The notes under the pieces were generated by a model that was not told the DNA's origin, made no database searches, and worked only from the letters and a program-made list of their open reading frames with translations. Shown here one piece after another: positions 8,413 through 17,970 of a stretch of 64,000 nucleotides of DNA. Position 1 is the stretch's first letter; the number at the start of each line of letters is the position of its first letter. The position numbers and the translations under genes are program-made. Origin of the DNA: Mycobacterium europaeum (GTDB taxonomy: Bacteria > Actinomycetota > Actinomycetes > Mycobacteriales > Mycobacteriaceae). The stretch covers positions 1 through 64,000 of the forward strand of contig NZ_LQOU01000041.1 in the NCBI RefSeq assembly GCF_002102155.1, written 5' to 3'.

Positions 8413-9165
8413 GTGAGTCTCGGACCCGTTTCGCGCCGCGACGTGCTGAGATTCGCGCCGGCGCTGCTCGGTGCCGGCGCGCTGCTGAGCGCACCCTGCG
8501 CCCACGCCGGCCTGGCCGGGGCGGCCGTCTTCCTCGACCCCGGGCACAACGGCGTCAACGACGCCTCGATCAACCAGCAGGTCCCCAACGGGCGCGGCGG
8601 GACCAAGGCCTGCCAGACCTCCGGCGCCGCCACCGCCGACGGCTACCCCGAGCACGCGTTCACCTGGGCCGTCGTGACGCTGATCAGCGAGTCGCTGAAC
8701 CAGATGGGCGTGCGCACCCAACTCTCCCGCGACAACGACAACTCCGTCGGCCCGTGCGTGGACCAACGCGCGGCGGCCGCCAACGCGATGCGCCCGGACG
8801 CGATCGTGAGCATCCACGCCGACGGGGGACCGGCCTCGGGCAGCGGATTCCACGTGAACTACTCCAGCCCGCCGCTGAACGACGTCCAGGCCGGCCCGGC
8901 CGTCCAGCTGGCCACCACCATGCGGGATGCGCTGTCGCAGGCCGGGTTCCAGCCCGCCAACTACATCGGGTCGGGCGGCCTGTACGGCCGCGACGACCTG
9001 GCGGGGCTGAACCTGGCCCAGTACCCGGCCGTCCTGGTCGAACTCGGCAACATGAAGAACGCCGAGGACGCCGCGCGCATGCAAAGCCCCGACGGCCGGG
9101 CGCGGTACGCCGCCGCGGTCACCCAGGGGATCGTCAACTTTCTGAACGCCAAAGGCGCCGAGTAG
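8413..9165 (+). CDS. Tat-exported N-acetylmuramoyl-L-alanine amidase (Ami1/Rv3717-like)
   Basis: A 250-residue zinc amidase (Amidase_3) that cuts the bond between MurNAc and the stem peptide of peptidoglycan. The N-terminus, SRRDVLRF followed by a hydrophobic stretch ending PCAHA, is a twin-arginine signal. Zinc ligands and the catalytic Glu are recognisable: His in FLDPGHNG, Glu in YPEHAFTW, His in SIHADGG, Glu in VELGNMKN. It closely resembles M. tuberculosis Rv3717, lacking a separate wall-binding domain. GTG 8413 is used. Convergent with the cutinase gene. Confidence 0.9.
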   Translation: MSLGPVSRRDVLRFAPALLGAGALLSAPCAHAGLAGAAVFLDPGHNGVNDASINQQVPNGRGGTKACQTSGAATADGYPEHAFTWAVVTLISESLNQMGVRTQLSRDNDNSVGPCVDQRAAAANAMRPDAIVSIHADGGPASGSGFHVNYSSPPLNDVQAGPAVQLATTMRDALSQAGFQPANYIGSGGLYGRDDLAGLNLAQYPAVLVELGNMKNAEDAARMQSPDGRARYAAAVTQGIVNFLNAKGAE

Positions 9166-9177
9166 CCGAGCGGTCGC

Positions 9178-9930
9178 TCAGCCGCTGAAGCCCCGGACCG
9201 GGGGCGCCCCGGCGCCGCTGGTGCCCGCGTCGAGGTGGCTGGAGGCGAAGGCGACGCCTTTGTCGATCATGGCGCCGTCGTCGGCGTAGGTGTTGTGGGC
9301 GGCGAAGTTCATGCCGTCGGAGCAGACCGGGTCTTCGGTGGCGCAGACCTTGATGGTCTTGTCCTGATACGCCGGGCCGATGACCACCGGCGGCTCGCCG
9401 AGGAAGTTCATGGCGCGCACGTTGGGCATGCCGAACAGCACGACCGAGGAGACGTGGCTGGCCACCGAGGGGTCCAGGGGCCTGGGCACGGTGTTGGGGT
9501 CGACGCCGTCGGGCACCGACGGTGAGGTGACGAAGCCCATCACGGCCGCGCCCTGGGAGTAGCCGCCGAGCACCATTCTGGTGTTGGGGCAGTCGTGGGC
9601 CATCGAATTGACATGAGCCGCGGCGTCTCTGATGCCGTCGACGCCGGTGTCCCATTGGTCGCTGGCGGGGTAGTTGACCGGGTAGACGTCGAAGGACTTG
9701 GCGCCCACGCGCGAGTGCAGCGCGTCGACGAAGGCTTGTCCGGTGGGGCCCACGCCGGGGGCTTCGCCGGTGCCGCGGGCGAAGACCACCTGGACGTCCG
9801 GACATTGGGCGGCGGCGGTGGGCAGGGCGGAACCGACGAGGGCCGACGCGCCGAGGCCGGAGGCGGCGGCGACTGCTGGAGCTAGGGAACGGACGAAGTG
9901 ACGTGCGATCATGCCGCGACTGATGCCCAT
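9178..9930 (-). CDS. Cutinase-family secreted esterase
   Basis: A 250-residue secreted serine esterase (CFP21/Culp-like). The signal peptide ends near residue 43 (PTAAA before QCPDVQVVFARGTGE). The nucleophile elbow GGYSQGAAV, the acid region CATEDPVCSDG and the histidine in FAAHNTYADDG complete the cutinase triad, and the two cysteines flanking the Asp region are conserved. Start ATG 9930 has GGGAGGGG upstream; a longer frame to 10032 lacks a ribosome site. Likely activity is on medium-chain esters or envelope lipids. Confidence 0.9.
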   Translation of the reverse strand: MGISRGMIARHFVRSLAPAVAAASGLGASALVGSALPTAAAQCPDVQVVFARGTGEAPGVGPTGQAFVDALHSRVGAKSFDVYPVNYPASDQWDTGVDGIRDAAAHVNSMAHDCPNTRMVLGGYSQGAAVMGFVTSPSVPDGVDPNTVPRPLDPSVASHVSSVVLFGMPNVRAMNFLGEPPVVIGPAYQDKTIKVCATEDPVCSDGMNFAAHNTYADDGAMIDKGVAFASSHLDAGTSGAGAPPVRGFSG

Positions 9931-10164
9931 GCGGACCCCTCCCAAACTGTCAACCTGGCGAACAATCGTCATTGTTTCCTGTATACCTAGGCGCCGCAAC
10001 AAGCGTCGGATGAGCGCCGCGTGTCGGGCCACCGATTACGTCGTCCAGCGAACGGTCCGGAGGACAACCGCCATCTACCGAAACCGCCCCGGGCCGCCGT
10101 TTGGTGCCGGCTTACGAGGGTAGCCGGTCCGGCGGACACGCTGACGAGACGGATAGGTGATGAC

Positions 10165-10407
10165 ATGGCTACGGATGAAACGGGTTTCGACGACGTGACG
10201 TTCGATCTTATCTCGGTGCAGTACCACTCGCTGAAGGCGGGACACGACTACGGCCAATACGTGCGCGACGCGAAAAACGCAGGCATGGACGACGTCGCAT
10301 CGTTCTTCAGCGAGATGATGGCCCAGGATTCCGAGCGTGCCCGGCGCTGCCACGAGTTCCTGGGCCGCCTGCAGACGACGGCCCCGGCCGGGCCGGCCGC
10401 ACGGTGA
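10165..10407 (+). CDS. Small helical, ferritin-like hypothetical protein
   Basis: An 80-residue protein with no signal peptide. The pattern YHSLKAGHDYGQYVRDA followed by VASFFSEMMAQDSERARRCHEFL resembles two helices of a ferritin-like bundle, with D/E and H residues spaced as possible metal ligands, but it is too short for a full bundle unless it oligomerises. ATG 10165 has AGGTGA 5 nt upstream. It stands alone, divergent from the cutinase across 234 nt. Confidence 0.6.
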   Translation: MATDETGFDDVTFDLISVQYHSLKAGHDYGQYVRDAKNAGMDDVASFFSEMMAQDSERARRCHEFLGRLQTTAPAGPAAR

Positions 10408-10709
10408 GAACACCGGCAACGCGCCGCGTCGCAGGTTCGCCCCTGCGGCAAGAACTTTAGTCGGAGGGCGGTCATGCGCTCCGCCATCCGCACGACCGTC
10501 CTCCCGAACGGCCGTCTTCCCTGCGTCAGCTGCATGGCATGGCGGTCGTTGTGCGGCACGATCGCGACGCGATCGCCGATTGCCAGGCTCGCACATTGAT
10601 GTCGGCAAGGTCACATGCCGGCAAACACGCACGCGCCCTACGCACAGCTCTATTAGAATTTCGTAAGATAAATGAAAGTTCTTTGTGGGTAAGCGCGGAG
10701 CAAGAGCAA
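10408..10709. other. Intergenic stretch before the monooxygenase gene
   Basis: About 300 bases without a supported gene. The last 70 bases (from about 10640) are clearly AT-richer (attagaatttcgtaagataa), the likely promoter and leader of the monooxygenase at 10710. No strong palindrome was found. Confidence 0.5.
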
Positions 10710-12215
10710 GTGAGCACGGAGCAGGGTGTGAACACGAACCTTTTTGACGCCGTCATCGTCGGCGCGGGCTTTGGGGGCATCGGTGCCGCGATCCAGCTCA
10801 AGCGCCTCGGGTACGACAACTTCGTCATCGTCGAGCGCGAGGACGACCTGGGCGGTACCTGGCACGTCAACCACTACCCGGGGATCGCCGTCGACATCCC
10901 GTCGACCACCTACTCCTACTGGTTCGAGCCCAACCCGGACTGGTCGCGGCTGTTCGCGCCGGGCGCCGAGGTGAAGAAGTACGCCGGGGACGTCGCCGAC
11001 AAGTACGACGTGCGCAACAAGATGCGGTTCAACACCACGGTGGAAGGCGCCCAGTGGGACGAGGACGCCGCGGTGTGGCGGGTGGCGCTGGCCGGCGGGG
11101 AGACCCTGACGGCCCGTTTTCTGATCACCGCCACGGGCTTCCTGTCCCAGCCGCGCATGCCGGACATCCCGGGCGTCGCCAGCTTCGAGGGCAAGGTGGT
11201 CCACACCACCGCGTGGGACCACGGACACCGCTATCGGGGACAGCGCATCGCGGTCATCGGGACCGGGGCGTCGGCGGTGCAGGTCATTCCGGAGCTGGCC
11301 AAAAAGGCCGCGGAGCTGACCGTCTACCAGCGCACGGCCACCCACGTGCTGCCGAAGTTGGACTTCGGGTTCTCCCCGGGGGTGCGGCGGCTGTTCGCCC
11401 GGGTGCCGGCGGCCCAGCGTGCGCTGCGGTGGGTGACCGACGTCCTGCTCGAGATCATCATGGTCGTCGGGGCGCTGCACTTCAAAGAGTCCCACGGACG
11501 GGGCAACATCTCCGCCTCCGACCTGGCCAAGATCAACCGTTTCCGGTGGATCCGCGACAAGGAACTGCGCAAGAAGTTCACGCCGGACTACGACTTGGGC
11601 TGCAAGCGGCCGACCTTTTCCAACGCCTTCTACCGCGCATTCACCCAGCCCAACGTGCACCTGGAGACCAACTCGATCGCGCGGATCGAGGCGGACGGCG
11701 TCGTCACCACCGACGGGCGCAAGACCGTCGTGGACACCCTGGTCCTGGCCACCGGCTTCGACCTGTGGGAGGCCAACTTCCCGGCCATCGAGGTGGTCGG
11801 CCGCAAGGGCCGCAACCTCGGCAAGTGGTGGCGGGAGACCCGGTTCCAGGCCTACCAGGGCGTCACCATGCCGTACTTCCCCAACTTCCTGAGCCTGGCC
11901 AGCCCGTTCGCCTTCTCCGGACTGTCCTTCTTCCACACCATCGAATACCAGATGCGGCACATGGACCGGCTGCTCGGCGAGGTCAAGCGCCGCGGCGCGA
12001 CGACCTTCGAGGTGACCGAGGAGGCCAACGACCGGTTCATGGCGCGGATGACCAAACGGCTGGACAACACGGTGTTCTACTCCGGCAACTGCGCCACGTC
12101 GCGGTCCTACTACTTCAGCCCCAGCGGTGAGGCGTCGCTGCTGCGGCCGACATCGACGCTGAACTCGGTGCGGGAGGCCGCGACGTTCCCGCTCACCGAC
12201 TACGTGATCGCGTAA
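10710..12215 (+). CDS. Baeyer-Villiger-type FAD monooxygenase
   Basis: A 501-residue flavoprotein with two dinucleotide folds: VIVGAGFGGIGAAIQL near the N-terminus (FAD) and VIGTGASAVQVIPELA near residue 180 (NADPH). The Baeyer-Villiger signature FxGxxxHxxxW appears as FEGKVVHTTAWDH. LVLATGFDLWEANFP is the conserved ATG motif. Such enzymes insert oxygen next to ketones or oxidise sulfur or nitrogen; M. tuberculosis EtaA and MymA are relatives. Start GTG 10710 was chosen because the FAD motif follows directly and GGAGCAAG lies upstream; the frame is open to 10539 without coding character. Confidence 0.85.
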   Translation: MSTEQGVNTNLFDAVIVGAGFGGIGAAIQLKRLGYDNFVIVEREDDLGGTWHVNHYPGIAVDIPSTTYSYWFEPNPDWSRLFAPGAEVKKYAGDVADKYDVRNKMRFNTTVEGAQWDEDAAVWRVALAGGETLTARFLITATGFLSQPRMPDIPGVASFEGKVVHTTAWDHGHRYRGQRIAVIGTGASAVQVIPELAKKAAELTVYQRTATHVLPKLDFGFSPGVRRLFARVPAAQRALRWVTDVLLEIIMVVGALHFKESHGRGNISASDLAKINRFRWIRDKELRKKFTPDYDLGCKRPTFSNAFYRAFTQPNVHLETNSIARIEADGVVTTDGRKTVVDTLVLATGFDLWEANFPAIEVVGRKGRNLGKWWRETRFQAYQGVTMPYFPNFLSLASPFAFSGLSFFHTIEYQMRHMDRLLGEVKRRGATTFEVTEEANDRFMARMTKRLDNTVFYSGNCATSRSYYFSPSGEASLLRPTSTLNSVREAATFPLTDYVIA

Positions 12216-12401
12216 CGCAACACCCGTCACACAGCCCCTGGCGGAGACGGCCGGTCCAGTGACGCGTGTCGCCGATGGGACGTCGGCGATTCGGTGAAAA
12301 CACCCCCGGTCCCGTTTGCGCGCGCCGGAGCGGGGTAATCGGGCCTGAAGCAGACACGCGGACTCTCCGTCCGCTACCGATGCGAAAGCCGATGGGGCCC
12401 A

Positions 12402-12551
12402 ATGGAAACACTGTGCCGGGGATGTGCCTTCCTGGCGATCACCTTCGCCTTCGCGCTGGGTGGCATCGATGCGCCCGCGCATTCGGTGGCCGACTCGACC
12501 ACACAGCAACTGCTGCCCACGCACGCCCAACCGCCGGAAGGAACACATTGA
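12402..12551 (+). CDS. Tiny exported peptide, 49 residues
   Basis: METLCRGCAFLAITFAFALG opens this short ORF: a hydrophobic signal-like core then GIDAPAHS, a plausible cleavage region, leaving a 20-25-residue polar peptide (QQLLPTHAQPPEGTH). The TGA stop overlaps the TTG start of the next small ORF in the tetranucleotide TTGA, the coupling pattern seen elsewhere in this window, which is the main reason to believe it. I do not recognise the family. Confidence 0.45.
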   Translation: METLCRGCAFLAITFAFALGGIDAPAHSVADSTTQQLLPTHAQPPEGTH

Positions 12552-12784
12552 CCATCGCCACCGGGCCCAGCCAGCCCAACACGTTGTCGGCCCTCCTGCG
12601 GCTGCTGGGCGTCCAGAACGCCTCCGCCTACCAGCACCGCCCCGCCCTGGCCCAGTGGTTCGAGCAGAACACGCCGAGCGCGGACCTGCGAGTCAGCTTG
12701 CGCGCCAACGGCTATGGAGTGATGTTCCTGTCGTCGCTGCGCCCGATGCGCTCGACGGTTTCCGGGCTGCGTGCAATCGCCTAG
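12548..12784 (+). CDS. Small hypothetical protein, 78 residues
   Basis: A short ORF starting at TTG 12548, with GGAAGGA 6-7 nt upstream, inside the stop of the preceding tiny ORF. The product (NTLSALLRLLGVQNASAYQ, then LAQWFEQNTPSADLRVSLR) is soluble, helix-prone and has no known domain. Its stop shares CTAG with the convergent acyltransferase stop. It probably forms a two-gene unit with the exported peptide. Function unknown. Confidence 0.5.
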   Translation: MTIATGPSQPNTLSALLRLLGVQNASAYQHRPALAQWFEQNTPSADLRVSLRANGYGVMFLSSLRPMRSTVSGLRAIA

Positions 12785-13602
12785 GGCCCGGCCGGCCAAT
12801 CGGCCAGCGTGTCCAGATACAGCCCGCGCACCTCGGCGATGCGATCGGGCAACGCGTCGAGCGTCCAGTCGTCGACCGGGATCGGCGGAAGGACCGCGAC
12901 GTCGACGGTGCCCGGGTGAATCTCCATGGACTCGCGCGCGGCGATGATCTCCGCGTTGCGGATCACGATCGGCACGATCGGAACCCCCGCCGCCATCGCG
13001 ATCCGGAACGCGCCCTTCTTGAACGGCCCCACCCCGGTGGTCTCCAGCGACGTGCCCTCCGGGGCGATCAGGATCGACAGCCCCTCCTTCGCGCGCTCTT
13101 CGACCTGGTGCAGGGTTTCCACCGCCGCGGCGGTGTCGTCGCGGTCGAGGAACACCCCGTCGTTCAACTTCAGCAGCGTGCCGATGATCGGGTCGCGCGC
13201 CAGCTCCTTCTTGGCGATCTTGATCCAGTTGTCGCGCATCAGCGCGGCGGCGACGAACGGGTCGACCCGGTTGCGGTGGTTGTAGAGGAACACGGCCGGG
13301 CGCTCCGCCGTGAGGTTGTGTGCGCCAACGACATTGATGCGGATGCCATTGGTGGCGAGCAGTACCTTGGGCCAGGTGGAGGTGAAGAAGTTGACCCCGT
13401 GTCGGCGGCTCCGGCTCAGCAGGCCCACCCCCAGCGCGCCCGCGGCGAGCGGGAGGGCCAACCCGAATCCCGCGACCATCGATACCTGCCTGCGGAGGCC
13501 GGCGATCGGCCCGCCGGAGCGCGGGACATCCCAGCCGCCCGGGTCGGCGGGTGGCGGGTTGCCGGCCGGGGCCGGATCCGCCAGCTCGCCTCCGGCGGTC
13601 AT
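12781..13602 (-). CDS. PlsC-like 1-acylglycerol-3-phosphate acyltransferase
   Basis: A 273-residue membrane-associated acyltransferase. The catalytic HX4D box appears as YNHRNRVDPF (residues about 112-121), followed by FLDRDD and the phosphate-binding EGTS box (IAPEGTSLE). A hydrophobic segment near residues 43-62 could anchor it. The ATG start overlaps the stop of the upstream glycosyltransferase by 4 nt (ATGA), so both are made together, suggesting a glycolipid or phospholipid assembly step. The exact acyl acceptor is unknown. Confidence 0.85.
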   Translation of the reverse strand: MTAGGELADPAPAGNPPPADPGGWDVPRSGGPIAGLRRQVSMVAGFGLALPLAAGALGVGLLSRSRRHGVNFFTSTWPKVLLATNGIRINVVGAHNLTAERPAVFLYNHRNRVDPFVAAALMRDNWIKIAKKELARDPIIGTLLKLNDGVFLDRDDTAAAVETLHQVEERAKEGLSILIAPEGTSLETTGVGPFKKGAFRIAMAAGVPIVPIVIRNAEIIAARESMEIHPGTVDVAVLPPIPVDDWTLDALPDRIAEVRGLYLDTLADWPAGP

Positions 13603-14495
13603 CGCCGCGACGCGCCGGGCCAGCGAACCGGGCGCCGCCCGGCGCGCATCGCGCGCAGCTTGTCGCGCGCCTTCGCCGAGGTGAAGTGCAGGTTGTCGGG
13701 ATCGTAGAAGAACCGCATCGTCCGGAACGGGAAGTACAGCAGCAGCAGCGTGGTGATCGCCGTGTAGCCCGCGGGACTCCTGACGCCGTGCAGGTCGGTC
13801 GTCCTGGTATAGCGCGTGACATACCGGTAGAACTCTCGCGGTGACGATTCCACCCGGCGGGCCGACATGGCGACGACCATGCCCGGCTCGTAGGCGATCT
13901 CGAAGTCGTTCTTGAACAAGGTCAGCGCGAGATCCACGTCCTCGTGCAGGCGGTCTTCGAGGTCCAGCTGCGTCAGATGGCGCACCGACTTCCACGCCTG
14001 GGCGCGAATCGCCATGTTGGCGCCGATGAGGAACCGCTCGTTCTTCGCGTACTTGTGCACCTTGCCGCGCAGGGTGGCGTCGGTCCAGAACAGGAACCCC
14101 CGCAGCGGCATGTCGTGAAAGCCGATGGGGCCGCTGGCCGCGTCGACGTCGGGATCCTCGAACCGGCGGCGAATGGTCTCGACCCAGTCCCTGGCGATGA
14201 CGGAGTCGGCGTCGGTCCGGGCGATGATGTCGCTTCGCGCGTGATCGAAGCCCTGGTTGCGCGTCGGGGCAATGCCCTGATGGTCGTTTTGCTCGATCAG
14301 CTGAATGTCGATGTGCGGGTTCTCGGCCTGATACCGGCGCACGATCGCCGCGGTGTTGTCGGTCGACTTGTTGTCGACGACGATGATCTCCTCGGGTGCC
14401 GACGTCTGGTCGAGGCACGATGCCAGACATTTCCCGATATAACGTTCCTCGTTATAAGCCGGAATGACGATCGCGACGGACGGCTGTTGGGCCAT
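13599..14495 (-). CDS. Glycosyltransferase family 2
   Basis: A 298-residue GT-A transferase: the nucleotide-binding start VAIVIPAYNEERYI, IIVVDNKSTDNT, the DxD motif IARTDADSVI near residue 94, and LHEDVDLALTLF, an ED motif for the catalytic base. A hydrophobic segment near residue 255 (TTLLLLYFPFRTM) may anchor it in the membrane. Coupled downstream to the PlsC-like gene and divergent from the MmpL gene, a context that suggests synthesis of an exported glycolipid (inference). Confidence 0.85.
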   Translation of the reverse strand: MAQQPSVAIVIPAYNEERYIGKCLASCLDQTSAPEEIIVVDNKSTDNTAAIVRRYQAENPHIDIQLIEQNDHQGIAPTRNQGFDHARSDIIARTDADSVIARDWVETIRRRFEDPDVDAASGPIGFHDMPLRGFLFWTDATLRGKVHKYAKNERFLIGANMAIRAQAWKSVRHLTQLDLEDRLHEDVDLALTLFKNDFEIAYEPGMVVAMSARRVESSPREFYRYVTRYTRTTDLHGVRSPAGYTAITTLLLLYFPFRTMRFFYDPDNLHFTSAKARDKLRAMRAGRRPVRWPGASRR

Positions 14496-15093
14496 TGCTC
14501 AGAGACCAATCTGCGAAGGCGCAGAATCGGAATCTGGCATTGGCCCCGACCCTGCGCCGGTGGAACGTGCGCGCCGAATTACTCACCGCAAGAATTCGCC
14601 ACGCTCATTGATTCGGACCCTATGGCAACCGCGGCCCGGCCTGCCTCCGAATATCGCTTCTTTTCTCGAAACCTTAACCCCGGAAGGGCGACTTGTTCAA
14701 CACGTGTCTACGTTGAGCACGTGGGAGTGCAGTTTACTGCCGGTCGTGGCATTCCGCTCGGCTTCGACGGCCATGCGCCCCGGCCGCTGCTCGACAGTCC
14801 AGAAAACGAAAAGCCCCGCCGCGCATGGGGACTGGCAACTTTGGGCAGGCTAACCTGCACGGTACGCGGCGTCGGTGTGTCGCCGGTCACCGGCCCGCCG
14901 GATCCCCCTGCGGCCGCCGCCGGATGCGGCCGGCGGGCGAGCAGCCGGCAATTATTCGATTTCGCAGTCGTCACCGCCCGCCGTAGCGTACGTTTACCGC
15001 GTAACGCGCCATCTCCAAAGTCGGCGTCCGTGCTGAGCTGCACCGTGTACGTTACGAGAAACCTCGGGGCAAAGGGTAATAATTGAAATCCGC
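14496..15093. promoter_or_regulatory. Long divergent intergenic region (GT2/MmpL)
   Basis: About 600 bases with no supported gene; short frames here lack coding character. The part near the MmpL start contains GTACGTT twice (14989-14995 and 15047-15053), each followed by TAC-like bases, and GCGTAACGC between them, which could be regulator half-sites. Reads as a control region for both directions. Confidence 0.4.
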
Positions 15094-17970
15094 GTGACCA
15101 AGAATCGCACGGCCACCGCACATCCGGAACAGCCATTCATCGCACGCGCCATCCGCCGACTTTCGATCCCGATCATCTTCGGGTGGCTGGCAATCACGGT
15201 CGTCGTTACCCTCGGCGTCCCATCGCTGGAAAAAGTCGGACAAGAACACTCCGTGTCCATGACGCCCGAAGAAGCGCCGTCGATCCAGGCGATGAAGCGG
15301 ATGGGCAAGGTTTTCGCCGAATCCGACTCCGACAACGCGGCGATGATCGTCCTCGAGGGCGACCGCCCGCTCGGCGACGAGGCGCACACGTTCTATGCCG
15401 CCCTGATCCGCAAGCTCAGGGACGATCCGCGACACGTCCAGCACATCCAGGATTTCTGGGGCGACCCGCTCACCGCCGCGGGCGCGCAAAGCGCCGACGG
15501 CAAGGCCACCTACGTGCAACTGGACCTCGCCGGTAACCAGGGCGAGGCCCTGGCGGCCGAATCGATCGACGCCGTCCGGGGCATCGTCGCCCGAACGCCC
15601 CCGCCCGCCGGGCTCAAGGTCTATCTGACCGGGCCGTCGGTGCTGATCGCGGACATGCACGCCAGCGGCGACAAGTCGCTCGTCTTGATCACCGCGACGA
15701 CCATCCTGGTGATCTTCGTCGTGTTGCTCGCGGTGTACCGCTCGATCGTCACCGTCGTGCTGCTGCTGCTCTTGGTGGGTGTCGAGTTCGTGGCCGCGCG
15801 CGGAACCGTGGCGTTGCTCGGCGACCTGGGCGTCATCGGGCTTTCCACCTTCGCCATCAACCTGCTCACCTCGCTGAGCCTCGCGGCCGGAACGGACTAC
15901 GGGATCTTCCTGCTGGGCCGCTACCAAGAGGCACGTCAGGCCGGCGAGGACCGGGAGACCGCCTACTACACCACCTACCACGGGGTCGCCCACGTCATCC
16001 TGGGGTCCGGCTTGACGATCGCGGGCGCGACGTACTGCCTGAGCTTCACCCGGTTGCCCTATTTCCAATCCCTCGGCATACCCTGCGCGGCCGGCATGCT
16101 CGTCGCCGTGGCGGCGGCGCTCACGCTGGGGCCCGCGGTTCTCACCGTCGGCAGTCGCTACGGCCTCTTCGACCCCAAGCGGATGATCAAGGTTCGCGGC
16201 TGGCGACGGATGGGCACGGTGGTCACCCGCTGGCCCGCGCCGGTTCTGGCGGCGACGTGCGGCGTCGCCCTCGTCGGGCTGCTCGGGTTGCCCGGGTACA
16301 AGACCAGCTACAACGACCGGCAATACGTTCCCGCGGACCTGCCGGCCAACGCGGGATACGCCGCGGCGGACCGCCACTTCTCCCAGGCGCGGATGAAGCC
16401 GGAGATCTTGTTGGTCGAGGCCGACCACGATCTGCGCGACCCGGCGGACATGTTGGTATTGAACAAGTTAGCCAAAGGCGTGCTCGCCGTGCCGGGCGTT
16501 TCCCGGGTGCAGGCGATAACCCGGCCCGACGGGACCACGCTCCCGCACACCACGCTGCCCTTCATGATCGGCGCGCAAAACGCCGTCCTGGCCGAAAACA
16601 GCGCCTTCCAGAGGCAACGCATGGACGACCTGCTCAGGCAGGCCGACGAGCTGGCGAAGATGATCGCCATCATGCGGCGCATGCACGAGCTGATGTCGCA
16701 GCTGGCCGCCACGACCCACCACCTGACCGGCGAAACCCACGACATGCAAGCGATCACGGCCGAATTGCGGGACCGCATCTCGGATTTCGAGGACTTCTGG
16801 CGCCCCATGCGCAGCTATTTCTACTGGGAACGGCACTGTTACGACATCCCCGTCTGCTGGTCGCTGCGATCCATCTTCGACGCGATCGACGGCGTGGACG
16901 AAATCACCGACAGGCTGGGCGATTTGGTCGCCGACCTGGACAAGCTCGACGCGCTGCTGCCCGAGCTGATCGCCCAGCTCCCCCCGATGATCGACGCCAT
17001 GGAAAGCATGCGGACGATGATGCTGACGATGCACAGCACCATGTCCGGGGTGCTCGGCCAGCTCGACGAGAACGGCAAGGACCCCGGCGCCATGGGCCAG
17101 GCCTTCGACGCAGCCAAGAACGACGACTCCTTCTACCTGCCACCGGAAGTCTTCGACAACCGAGACTTCAAGCGGGGCATGGAGATGTTCTTGTCGCCGG
17201 ACGGCAAAGCCGCGCGCCTGTTCATCCTGCACCGCGGCGACCCGGCGACACCCGAGGGTTTCGCGCGGGTCGAGGCGATCAAGAGCGCGGCCGAGGAGGC
17301 GCTGAAGACCACCCCGCTGGAAAACGCCAGAATCTCCCTCGGCGGCACCGCGGCGGTGTTCAAGGACATCTCCGACGGTGCCACCTACGACCTGATGATC
17401 GCGGCGATCTCCTCGCTGTGCCTCATCTTCATCATCATGCTGGTGATCACCCGCAGCCTGGCCGCGGCCGTGGTGATCGTGGGGACGGTGGCGCTGTCAC
17501 TGGGCGCCTCGTTCGGGCTCTCAGTGTTGTTGTGGCAGTACCTCATCCGGATGGAGCTGCACTGGCTGGTGCTCGCGATGTCGGTGATCATCCTGCTGGC
17601 CGTGGGGTCGGACTACAACCTGCTCCTGGTCGCCCGGTTCAAGCAGGAGATCGGCGCCGGGCTCAACACCGGCATCATCCGGGCGGTCGGGGGTACCGGC
17701 AAGGTGGTGACGAACGCGGGCCTGGTGTTCGCCTTCACCATGGCCTCCATGGCGGTCAGCGACCTTCGGGTGCTCGGCCAGGTGGGCACGACCATCGGCC
17801 TGGGCCTGCTGTTCGACACCCTGGTGGTGCGCGCGTTCATGACCCCGTCCATCGCCGCCCTGCTGGGCCGCTGGTTCTGGTGGCCGCTGACGGTGCGGCC
17901 GCGCCCCGCCAGCGCGCTGCTGCGGCCGACGGGGCCCCGGCCGGCGGTGCGCGCCCTGCTGGGCGAGTAG
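15094..17970 (+). CDS. MmpL-family RND lipid transporter
   Basis: A 958-residue inner-membrane transporter of the MmpL4/MmpL5-like type. TM1 is near residues 30-50; a periplasmic loop and TM2-6 follow, with the proton-relay motif GTDYGIFLLGRY; a long second periplasmic domain (about 400-740) includes the helical stretch with many Met residues that forms the coiled-coil hairpin in this subgroup; TM7-12 include GSDYNLLLVARF. GTG 15094 is used; the ribosome site is weak. MmpL4/5 types usually have an mmpS partner immediately upstream; none is here. The divergent GT2/PlsC pair could make the cargo. Confidence 0.9.
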   Translation: MTKNRTATAHPEQPFIARAIRRLSIPIIFGWLAITVVVTLGVPSLEKVGQEHSVSMTPEEAPSIQAMKRMGKVFAESDSDNAAMIVLEGDRPLGDEAHTFYAALIRKLRDDPRHVQHIQDFWGDPLTAAGAQSADGKATYVQLDLAGNQGEALAAESIDAVRGIVARTPPPAGLKVYLTGPSVLIADMHASGDKSLVLITATTILVIFVVLLAVYRSIVTVVLLLLLVGVEFVAARGTVALLGDLGVIGLSTFAINLLTSLSLAAGTDYGIFLLGRYQEARQAGEDRETAYYTTYHGVAHVILGSGLTIAGATYCLSFTRLPYFQSLGIPCAAGMLVAVAAALTLGPAVLTVGSRYGLFDPKRMIKVRGWRRMGTVVTRWPAPVLAATCGVALVGLLGLPGYKTSYNDRQYVPADLPANAGYAAADRHFSQARMKPEILLVEADHDLRDPADMLVLNKLAKGVLAVPGVSRVQAITRPDGTTLPHTTLPFMIGAQNAVLAENSAFQRQRMDDLLRQADELAKMIAIMRRMHELMSQLAATTHHLTGETHDMQAITAELRDRISDFEDFWRPMRSYFYWERHCYDIPVCWSLRSIFDAIDGVDEITDRLGDLVADLDKLDALLPELIAQLPPMIDAMESMRTMMLTMHSTMSGVLGQLDENGKDPGAMGQAFDAAKNDDSFYLPPEVFDNRDFKRGMEMFLSPDGKAARLFILHRGDPATPEGFARVEAIKSAAEEALKTTPLENARISLGGTAAVFKDISDGATYDLMIAAISSLCLIFIIMLVITRSLAAAVVIVGTVALSLGASFGLSVLLWQYLIRMELHWLVLAMSVIILLAVGSDYNLLLVARFKQEIGAGLNTGIIRAVGGTGKVVTNAGLVFAFTMASMAVSDLRVLGQVGTTIGLGLLFDTLVVRAFMTPSIAALLGRWFWWPLTVRPRPASALLRPTGPRPAVRALLGE

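Noticed and set aside
10653..12548. 631-residue open frame on the minus strand
   Set aside because: Antisense to the clear Baeyer-Villiger monooxygenase; no recognisable domain.
14464..14853. 129-residue frame in the GT2-MmpL gap
   Set aside because: No ribosome site, mixed composition and overlap with the GT2 start; looks like open non-coding DNA.
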